Shown here one piece after another: positions 1 to 4,706 of a stretch of DNA of 5,337 nucleotides. Location of the stretch: the NCBI GenBank assembly GCA_021813595.1, contig JAKAKF010000041.1, positions 1 through 5,337 on the forward strand. Direction: 5' to 3'. Source of the stretch: a bacterium (GTDB lineage Bacteria > SZUA-79 > Acidulodesulfobacterales > Acidulodesulfobacteraceae). A program made the position numbers and the translations under genes. The notes below the pieces were generated by a model, which saw only the letters and a list, made by a program, of their open reading frames with translations, searched no databases and was not told the DNA's origin. Every line of letters begins with the position of its first letter. The first letter of the stretch is position 1.

Positions 1-1
1 A

Positions 2-25
2 GAAAAAGAAATATCCGAAGTATGA
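2..25 (+). CDS. frr: C-terminal tail of probable ribosome recycling factor (partial, cut by window start)
   Basis: In the frame starting at base 2 the window encodes EKEISEV followed by TGA (23-25). Many ribosome recycling factors end in a closely similar KEKEI-x-EV tail, and frr is the usual gene directly upstream of uppS in the frr-uppS-cdsA-dxr cluster. The stop codon overlaps the uppS start as ATGA (22-25), the classical arrangement for translational coupling. Seen: a seven-residue tail, the stop and the overlap. Known: the family tail and gene order. Inferred: the identity, because seven residues alone cannot prove homology. The product would split post-termination ribosomes together with EF-G. 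Confidence 0.65.
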   Translation, partial: EKEISEV

Positions 26-729
26 CCCTTAAAAATATCCCGAACCATCTCGCCGTTATTATGGACGGAAACGGCAGATGGGCAAATAAAAGGAATTTAG
101 ACAGGATATACGGACATATAGAAGGAATAAAATCTTTAAAATCCGTTATAAAAGGCGTTATAGAGCATAAAATCAAATATCTTACCGTTTACGCCTTTTC
201 TTCGGAAAACTGGCAGAGACCCGCTGACGAAGTCGATTCTTTAATGCGGCTTCTCGACGAATATATCAGGCTCGAACTTCCTTATCTCATTAAAAATAAG
301 ATCAGGCTTAATTGTATAGGCAATATAGGCAGGATTCCCGAACAGTCAAAATCTGCGCTGTTAGAAGCGGTAAAAAAAACAAAAAATTTCGGCGCGTTAA
401 ACCTGACGCTTGCTCTAAGTTACGGTTCTAAAGAAGAAATATTAAACGCCGTTTCCAAAATTGCCGAAGATTTCAAAGAAGGCAGAATTAATATCGAAGA
501 TATAAACGACGGACTTTTTTCGTCTTATCTTTACACGGCGGGGATTCCCGACCCAGATCTTCTTATAAGAACAAGCGGAGAATACAGGCTTTCCAATTTT
601 ATGCTTTATCAGACCGCCTATACTGAACTTTATTTTACTAAAACGTTATGGCCGGATTTCAGAAAGAAAAATCTAGCCGCCGCATTAAAAAATTATGAAA
701 AAAGGGTAAGAAAATTTGGAAAAACCTAG
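22..729 (+). CDS. uppS: Undecaprenyl diphosphate synthase (cis-prenyltransferase)
   Basis: UppS condenses IPP units onto farnesyl diphosphate in cis to give the C55 lipid carrier used for peptidoglycan and surface polysaccharides; it works at the cytoplasmic face of the membrane. The 235-residue product is close to usual family length. Visible motifs in order are MDGNGRWA (14-21, with the Mg/diphosphate-binding Asp at 15), GHIEG (31-35), YAFSSENW (57-64) and DPDLLIRTSGEYRLSNF (177-193). R183 and R189 match the IPP-binding arginines, and E202 in YTELYF matches the Mg-ligand Glu 13 residues further on. All residues expected for catalysis are present. A small oddity is MLYQ after SNF, where many homologues have LLWQ. 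The ATG start is set by the ATGA overlap with the preceding gene; there is no strong Shine-Dalgarno, so coupling to frr translation is likely. The 3' end overlaps cdsA by 14 bp. Confidence 0.97.
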   Translation: MTLKNIPNHLAVIMDGNGRWANKRNLDRIYGHIEGIKSLKSVIKGVIEHKIKYLTVYAFSSENWQRPADEVDSLMRLLDEYIRLELPYLIKNKIRLNCIGNIGRIPEQSKSALLEAVKKTKNFGALNLTLALSYGSKEEILNAVSKIAEDFKEGRINIEDINDGLFSSYLYTAGIPDPDLLIRTSGEYRLSNFMLYQTAYTELYFTKTLWPDFRKKNLAAALKNYEKRVRKFGKT

Positions 730-1531
730 GTTTGACCCTAAAAGATTTATATTCGGCATTATATTCGGAATAGTAATAATTTTATCTGTCTTTCTGCTCG
801 ATATATACGAGTTTTTTTTGGTATCGGCCGTTCTGACAGCGCTTTCCGTATATGAAATATACGGCATCTTCGACTTGACTGGATATAAATATTTTATCCT
901 TCCCGAAATACTTGCTATATTAACGGCTTTTTCATTTGCGTTTTTAAAACCGGACGCTTTCATATTTATCTTTTTTTTATCCGGTTTTTTGATTTTCTTA
1001 AAAAACGTGCTTTTCTTTAAAACGGATTTCGGCAAAAGCATATTTATAGATATATTTTCGGTATTTTACGCAGGCTTCCTCGTATCGTTCCTGCTGAAAA
1101 TTTTTCAACTTTCAGGCGGCAGACTTCTTCTCTTATTATTATTTATACTGGTATGGGCATCCGATATTTTTGCATATTACGGCGGAAGGCATTTCGGAAG
1201 GCATAGGCTGATTTTCCCGCTAAGCCCTAAAAAAACGACGGAAGGAGCATTTATAGGTTTTTTATCGGCTGTTCTCGCCGCACTGGTTTTTAGAATGTTC
1301 GTAGGCGATTATAAAAGATTCGAGTTAGTTTCTTTTATAATTTTGTCGTCAGTAACCGTTATTGCCGGAATGTTGGGGGATTTAACGGAATCGTTAATCA
1401 AAAGAATAGGGGACAAAAAGGATTCCGGAAATTTAATTCCGGGTCACGGCGGCATCCTGGACAGGATAGACAGCCTAATACTTGCGGCGCCTTTTTTTTA
1501 TTATATAGCGGCCTATTATTTAAGGAGTTGA
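716..1531 (+). CDS. cdsA: Phosphatidate cytidylyltransferase (CDP-diacylglycerol synthase)
   Basis: CdsA is an integral membrane enzyme that turns phosphatidic acid plus CTP into CDP-diacylglycerol, the precursor of all major phospholipids. The product has 271 residues, normal for the family, and is very rich in Phe, Leu and Ile, with several membrane segments (for example about 11-29, 31-50, 60-77, 81-100, 108-130, 136-155, 178-195, 203-220 and 252-268). The C-terminal half carries the family hallmarks SDIFAYYGGRHFGR (149-162), SPKKTTEG (170-177), GDLTES (221-226) and the full signature from S226 to D252, including KKDSG and PGHGGILDRID. The TTG start at 716 lies inside the end of uppS. It has an AAGGG Shine-Dalgarno-like stretch at about 702-706 and no nearby ATG alternative, so the overlap implies coupled translation. 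Usually dxr follows at once, but here a 150-bp gap with a hairpin repeat intervenes. Confidence 0.96.
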   Translation: MEKPRFDPKRFIFGIIFGIVIILSVFLLDIYEFFLVSAVLTALSVYEIYGIFDLTGYKYFILPEILAILTAFSFAFLKPDAFIFIFFLSGFLIFLKNVLFFKTDFGKSIFIDIFSVFYAGFLVSFLLKIFQLSGGRLLLLLLFILVWASDIFAYYGGRHFGRHRLIFPLSPKKTTEGAFIGFLSAVLAALVFRMFVGDYKRFELVSFIILSSVTVIAGMLGDLTESLIKRIGDKKDSGNLIPGHGGILDRIDSLILAAPFFYYIAAYYLRS

Positions 1532-1560
1532 AATACTGGATGAGCTTGGCTGTACTTCGT

Positions 1561-1636
1561 TTCCCGCTTTCGCGGGAATGACAATACAGACATTGAACTT
1601 TTAATCTAACTGCCGTCATTCCCGCGAAAGCGGGAA
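1561..1636. repeat. Paired inverted-hairpin repeat (REP-doublet/MITE-like), copy 1
   Basis: The left arm at 1561-1582 (TTCCCGCTTTCGCGGGAATGAC) is the exact reverse complement of the right arm at 1615-1636, with a 32-bp spacer. Each arm is itself a hairpin: a 7-bp TTCCCGC/GCGGGAA stem with a 4-nt loop. The right arm reads ATTCCC-N8-GGGAAT, the format of the neisserial dRS3 repeat and of similar short repeats found in many bacteria. The element starts 29 bp after the cdsA stop and fills much of the cdsA-dxr gap. There is no ORF and no T-tract after it. A related element of identical length is at 3531-3606. Its role is unknown; it could be a non-autonomous mobile element, an mRNA-stabilising hairpin, or both. 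Confidence 0.9.
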
Positions 1637-1666
1637 TCCATAAAAAATAATTTCGAAACGGACGGG

Positions 1667-1680
1667 TTAAATTAATTTAA
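1667..1680. repeat. 14-bp perfect AT palindrome just before the dxr start
   Basis: TTAAATTAATTTAA equals its own reverse complement and ends one base before the dxr ATG at 1682. It occupies the place where a Shine-Dalgarno would lie. It is made only of A and T in an AT-rich gap, so chance is a real possibility; an operator or start-proximal structure is speculation. Confidence 0.4.
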
Positions 1681-1681
1681 T

Positions 1682-2848
1682 ATGCGTAATATATTTCTTG
1701 CGGGTTCTACGGGGTCTATAGGCAAAAATGCTTTAGAGGTTGCGCTTGCGTACCCTGACAGGCTTGCCGTGAAAGGTATAGCCGCCGGACATTTTACGGC
1801 GGAACTAAAAGAGCAGATTGTGCGGTTTAACCCTTTATACTGCGTTCTTCCTTCGAGAGCAGAATCGAATAAGGCAAAAACCGCGCTGAAAAATTTTAAG
1901 GGTATAGAGACTAAATTTACTTTCGGCGACGAAGGTATGCACGAGGCCGTATTAGACGACGCTTTCGATATAGTTTTAAACGCCATAAGCGGTTCTTCCG
2001 GTCTTATGCTTTCTTACCGGAGTCTTGCCGCCGGGAAAGACCTGGCTCTAGCAAATAAAGAATCCATGGTAATGGCTGGAGACATCCTTAACGCCGCCGC
2101 CAAGACTTCTAATGCCGAAATAATTCCGGTAGATTCTGAACATTCGGCCATATTTCAGTGTTTAAGATGCGGCGCAAAATCGGACGTAAATAAATTAATC
2201 CTGACGGCTTCCGGCGGCCCTTTTTATAAGACGAACAAAGCCGATTTTAAAAAAATTACCGTGGATATGGCATTAAATCATCCTAAGTGGAAAATGGGAA
2301 AAAAAATAACCATAGATTCATCCACTCTTGCTAACAAGGGGCTTGAAATAATAGAAGCCTGTTTTTTATTTAATATCGACGAAAAACAGGTCGATGTTTT
2401 AATACATCCTCAGGCGGCGGTTCATTCTATGGTAGAATTTAAAGACGGCTCCGTTATCGCCCAGATGGGCGAAGCGGATATGAAGGGACCTATAGGCTAT
2501 GCCCTGTCCTATCCGCGCAGGTTTAACGGCCTGATGAAGCCGCTTAATCTTGCGGAGATAGGAAGCCTGGAATTTTTTGCGCCCGATAACGAAAAATTTC
2601 CGTTTTTGAATCTCGCAAGATATGCTTTGAGGGCGGGGAAAAGCATGCCCGCCGTTTTTTGCGAGGCAAACGAATTTTTTGTAAATTCGTTTCTTGGCGG
2701 AAAGATACCATTTAATAAAATAGCCCGAAACGTGGAAAAGGTCATGCAGGCACACAGGCCGTTTAAATTAAACGGCATAGAAGACGTAATAGAGGCAAGA
2801 AGGCAAGCAGAGTCGCTTTCTAAAATACTTATTAAAAAAGAGAGTTAA
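1682..2848 (+). CDS. dxr: 1-deoxy-D-xylulose 5-phosphate reductoisomerase
   Basis: Dxr (IspC) rearranges and reduces DXP to 2-C-methyl-D-erythritol 4-phosphate with NADPH, the committed step of the MEP isoprenoid pathway, in the cytosol. At 388 residues it is near normal length. The N-terminal Rossmann domain begins with GSTGSIG (8-14), followed by NAISGSSGL (100-108) and LANKES (123-128). Metal and substrate residues follow: D151-S152-E153 in PVDSEHSAIFQ, TASGGPF (175-181), the flexible loop HPKWKMG (200-206), IDSSTLANKGLE with N218, K219 and the metal ligand E222, and HPQAAVHSMVEF (242-253). The C-terminal helical part holds EANEFFVNSFL (328-338). No key residue is missing. The ATG at 1682 fits the start of the Rossmann fold, but no clear Shine-Dalgarno lies upstream; GGACGGG at about 1660-1666 is too distant. 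It supplies IPP for the UppS reaction encoded upstream. Confidence 0.97.
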   Translation: MRNIFLAGSTGSIGKNALEVALAYPDRLAVKGIAAGHFTAELKEQIVRFNPLYCVLPSRAESNKAKTALKNFKGIETKFTFGDEGMHEAVLDDAFDIVLNAISGSSGLMLSYRSLAAGKDLALANKESMVMAGDILNAAAKTSNAEIIPVDSEHSAIFQCLRCGAKSDVNKLILTASGGPFYKTNKADFKKITVDMALNHPKWKMGKKITIDSSTLANKGLEIIEACFLFNIDEKQVDVLIHPQAAVHSMVEFKDGSVIAQMGEADMKGPIGYALSYPRRFNGLMKPLNLAEIGSLEFFAPDNEKFPFLNLARYALRAGKSMPAVFCEANEFFVNSFLGGKIPFNKIARNVEKVMQAHRPFKLNGIEDVIEARRQAESLSKILIKKES

Positions 2849-2870
2849 AAAAGTCGCCGGGGTTTTATAT

Positions 2871-2915
2871 ATCGATTTGCGTTATAATTATTATATAATA
2901 TTTATTTAAATCGAT
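2871..2915 (+). promoter_or_regulatory. AT-rich candidate promoter/operator before the carbonic anhydrase-like gene
   Basis: Two perfect TATAAT hexamers (2883-2888 and 2894-2899) sit between inverted copies ATCGATTT (2871-2878) and AAATCGAT (2908-2915). A 12-bp palindrome TATTATATAATA (2889-2900) is nested almost at the centre. No convincing -35 hexamer stands at normal spacing from either -10 box. The site suggests that transcription may restart after dxr, possibly with a dimeric regulator bound over the -10 region. In DNA this AT-rich, such matches also arise by chance, so this is a candidate only. Confidence 0.35.
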
Positions 2916-2945
2916 TAAAGTGCATGGGAGGATTTGCATCGGCTT

Positions 2946-3458
2946 ATGATAATAGAATCTTATCTGGGAAAATATCCGAAAATCGACGAAACGGTATATC
3001 TTTGCAAAAATATCGTTATCATAGGAGATGTCGAAATCGGTAAAGGTTCGAGCATATGGTTCGGTTCGGTGGTGAGGGGAGACGTCAACTACATAAGAAT
3101 AGGAACCGATACGAACGTTCAGGATAACAGCGTTCTCCATGTACAGCACGATACCGGGCCGCTTATAATAGGAAACGGCGTTACTATAGGACACAGCGTT
3201 AATCTTCACGGATGCGAAATAGGCGACAACTGTCTTATAGGCATCGGAGCCATAGTTTTGACCGGAGCGCGCGTCGGTAAAAACTGCATCATAGCGGCTG
3301 GAGCTTTGGTTAAGGAAAACGAAGTTATTCCCGACGGTTCTCTCGTAGCAGGCATTCCGGGCGTTATAAAAAAGAATTTGAATGCAAAAGAAATAGAATC
3401 CATCAGGGAATCGGCGGATAATTACGTAAAATACGTGAAAAAATACAGAGGGGAATAG
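2946..3458 (+). CDS. Gamma-class carbonic anhydrase-like protein (left-handed beta-helix, hexapeptide repeats)
   Basis: Members are trimers of left-handed beta-helices that bind Zn, Fe or Co between subunits; some hydrate CO2, and others (the YrdA/PaaY/CaiE group) have uncertain activity. Numbering from the ATG at 2946 gives 170 residues. Imperfect hexapeptide repeats run from about 23 to 140 (for example VIIGDVEIGKGSSIW and EIGDNCLIGIGAIV). The three metal-ligand histidines fit H65 in SVLHV and H83 and H88 in GHSVNLHG. R44 and D46 (VRGD) and Q59-D60 (NVQDNS) match conserved active-site positions. The acidic loop and proton-shuttle Glu of Methanosarcina Cam are absent, so it resembles the shorter Cap/CamH type. 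A C-terminal helix (about 147-168) follows, as in the family. An in-frame TTG at 2934 would add MHRL but lies only 1-2 nt from the GGGAGGA Shine-Dalgarno (2926-2932), too close; the ATG has a long 13-nt gap but fits the family start MII. Substrate and activity are not decided by the sequence. Confidence 0.88.
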   Translation: MIIESYLGKYPKIDETVYLCKNIVIIGDVEIGKGSSIWFGSVVRGDVNYIRIGTDTNVQDNSVLHVQHDTGPLIIGNGVTIGHSVNLHGCEIGDNCLIGIGAIVLTGARVGKNCIIAAGALVKENEVIPDGSLVAGIPGVIKKNLNAKEIESIRESADNYVKYVKKYRGE

Positions 3459-3524
3459 CCGGAATATATTAATACCTTAACTCACTATTAGAGACTATTA
3501 AAATTGTTTCAATATATAATGCAA

Positions 3525-3612
3525 TCTGGATTCCCGCCTGCGCGGGAATGACAATATGGTGATTTAAGATTTAACCCAATTGGTGTCATTCCCGCGCAGG
3601 CGGGAATCCAGA
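3525..3612. repeat. Paired inverted-hairpin repeat (REP-doublet/MITE-like), copy 2
   Basis: The left arm at 3525-3553 and the right arm at 3584-3612 are exact reverse complements over 29 bp, from TCTGGATTCCCGC inward to GGGAATGACA, with a 30-bp spacer. Each arm contains ATTCCC-N8-GGGAAT and folds on itself (TTCCCGC/GCGGGAA). The core from TTCCCGC to GCGGGAA (3531-3606) is 76 bp, the same as copy 1, and the central 40 bp align without gaps to copy 1 at 28 identical positions. It lies 66 bp after the carbonic anhydrase-like gene and 41 bp before the Ppx/GppA start. No ORF, no T-tract and no clear target-site duplication are seen. The longer intact arms suggest this copy is better preserved than copy 1. 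Confidence 0.92.
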
Positions 3613-3653
3613 ATTAAAAATTTCTATCGGCAATTTTGGAACGAGGCTGAATC

Positions 3654-4640
3654 TTGAATAAACGCGATAAGACGGGGACGGAGGATAGAACGCCGACGGA
3701 TGCGGATAAATTAAACCGTCCGCCTTTTAAGGCATCTATAGATATAGGGACTAATACGGTAAGGTGCTTGATAGCCGGTTCCGGCAATAATTTTTTAAGC
3801 CCGGAATACGTCGATATGAAAATTATCAGGCTGGGAGAAAATTTTAAAAAAGAAGGAATTATAACCTCAGGAGCCGTTAGGAGACTGACGGATGCTTTAA
3901 AAATATATACCGATAAGATTAAAGAATACGGAATCGAACCGGGCGGCGTAGTTATAACCGGCACCAGCGTCCTAAGAGATGCGCCTAACGCGCCGGACGT
4001 AAAAAATATTCTTTTTAACGAATTCGGGCTCAAACTTAATATTATAAGCGGAGAAAAGGAAGCGCTTATAACGCTTAAGGGAATTTCGTCCTGTTTCGAT
4101 AATTTAAAAGAGTTTTATTCTATAGATATAGGCGGAGGTTCAACCGAATATGCGTGCGTTAAAAACGGAGCTCCGCTATGGAAATACAGCCTTAATATGG
4201 GAGTCGTTCATCTTACGGAAGAAATTATAAAATCGGACCCAGTTTCTAAGGAAGACTTGAGAAAATTAGAGCGGGAGATAGAAGGAAAATTATCTTCGCT
4301 GAAAGCGGAAATTCTTAAAATCGGATATTCGTTTGAGCCTCTGGCTCTTCTTGGCACCGCTGGAACCGCAACCACTCTTGCCATGGTGGATTTAAAAATC
4401 GTCGGGTACGACAGGCTTAAAGTAAACGGATATTACTTGAAGAAAGAAAGCGTCGCCGATATTTACAAAAAATTTATTAATGCAAAAATTGCGGACAGGT
4501 TGAAAATTAAAGGCGTAGAACCCGGAAGGGAAGACCTTGTTCTTGCGGGAGCGGCAATAATGTTAAAGAGTATGGATTTTTTCGGAGTTCCAGGCTTTAA
4601 GGTTTCGGAGTGCGGACTGCTTGAAGGGCTGATTAGTTAA
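3654..4640 (+). CDS. ppx: Ppx/GppA-family phosphatase (exopolyphosphatase or pppGpp phosphohydrolase)
   Basis: Ppx/GppA enzymes belong to the ASKHA fold and remove terminal phosphate from polyphosphate or pppGpp; sequence alone rarely separates the two. The product has 328 residues, so it is the short type with only the two-lobed Ppx-GppA domain and no long C-terminal HD-like region. Visible motifs are SIDIGTNTVR (28-37, phosphate-1), TGTSVLRDAPN (102-112), ISGEKEA (131-137, with the Glu residues of the catalytic region), SIDIGGGSTEY (156-166, phosphate-2), LGTAGTATTLA (233-243, adenosine-type motif), GRED (291-294) and the end motif VSECGLLEGL (317-326), in which Cys replaces the more usual Arg. 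The TTG start has a GAGG Shine-Dalgarno (3643-3646) with a 7-nt gap. It creates a hydrophilic, charged 26-residue tail before the first strand, with no closer start codon visible. It may share a transcript with guaB downstream, 66 bp away. Confidence 0.92.
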   Translation: MNKRDKTGTEDRTPTDADKLNRPPFKASIDIGTNTVRCLIAGSGNNFLSPEYVDMKIIRLGENFKKEGIITSGAVRRLTDALKIYTDKIKEYGIEPGGVVITGTSVLRDAPNAPDVKNILFNEFGLKLNIISGEKEALITLKGISSCFDNLKEFYSIDIGGGSTEYACVKNGAPLWKYSLNMGVVHLTEEIIKSDPVSKEDLRKLEREIEGKLSSLKAEILKIGYSFEPLALLGTAGTATTLAMVDLKIVGYDRLKVNGYYLKKESVADIYKKFINAKIADRLKIKGVEPGREDLVLAGAAIMLKSMDFFGVPGFKVSECGLLEGLIS

Positions 4641-4671
4641 AGTGGACAGATTTGAAATCTACCCCCTTTAA
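4637..4671 (+). terminator. Imperfect hairpin spanning the ppx stop, possible weak terminator or attenuator before guaB
   Basis: Bases 4637-4642 (TTAAAG) pair with 4666-4671 (CTTTAA), 4644-4645 with 4663-4664 (GG/CC), and 4648-4652 (AGATT) with 4656-4660 (AATCT) around a TGA triloop. This gives 13 pairs with one 1x1 and one 2x2 internal mismatch. The stem includes the TAA stop of the gene upstream. It is AT-rich and not followed by a T-run, so it is not a classical intrinsic terminator. TTGAAA (4652-4657) inside it resembles a -35 box, but the -10 candidates downstream (GATAAA at 15 bp, TAAATA at 17 bp) are poor. Confidence 0.35.
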
Positions 4672-4706
4672 CGATAAATAATAATTTTAAGAGAGGGAAA
4701 TTGAAA

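Noticed and set aside
685..1041. Minus-strand ORF opposite cdsA
   Set aside because: Biased, low-complexity composition reflecting the hydrophobic cdsA codons; no recognisable domain and full overlap with a certain gene.
1398..1619. Minus-strand ORF across the cdsA end and the first repeat
   Set aside because: It is partly made of the repeat arm (reading CHSRESG), a typical artefact of this repeat in many genomes, and overlaps the conserved CdsA signature.
1561..1640. Repeat arms as a standard intrinsic terminator
   Set aside because: The GC-rich hairpins are not followed by a T-run on either strand, and a same-family element occurs elsewhere; a terminator role may be secondary.
2399..2778. 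Two minus-strand ORFs opposite dxr
   Set aside because: Both lie within the conserved dxr coding region in other frames and show no family motifs.
2934..2945. TTG at 2934 as the start of the carbonic anhydrase-like gene
   Set aside because: Only 1-2 nt from the Shine-Dalgarno, too close for initiation, and it adds MHRL ahead of the family-typical MII start; kept as a minor alternative.
2865..3209. Minus-strand ORF opposite the carbonic anhydrase-like gene
   Set aside because: Shadow of a confident hexapeptide-repeat protein; no start signal or domain.
3515..3520. TATAAT as a promoter for Ppx/GppA
   Set aside because: A perfect -10 hexamer, but no acceptable -35 at 15-19 bp, and the repeat would lie in the leader; too weak to list.
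1561..3612. Repeats as a CRISPR array
   Set aside because: Only two doublets about 2 kb apart with inverted rather than direct arms, no regular unique spacers, and genes in between.
3614..4033. Minus-strand ORF opposite the start of Ppx/GppA
   Set aside because: Overlaps conserved ASKHA motifs on the other strand and has no recognisable features.
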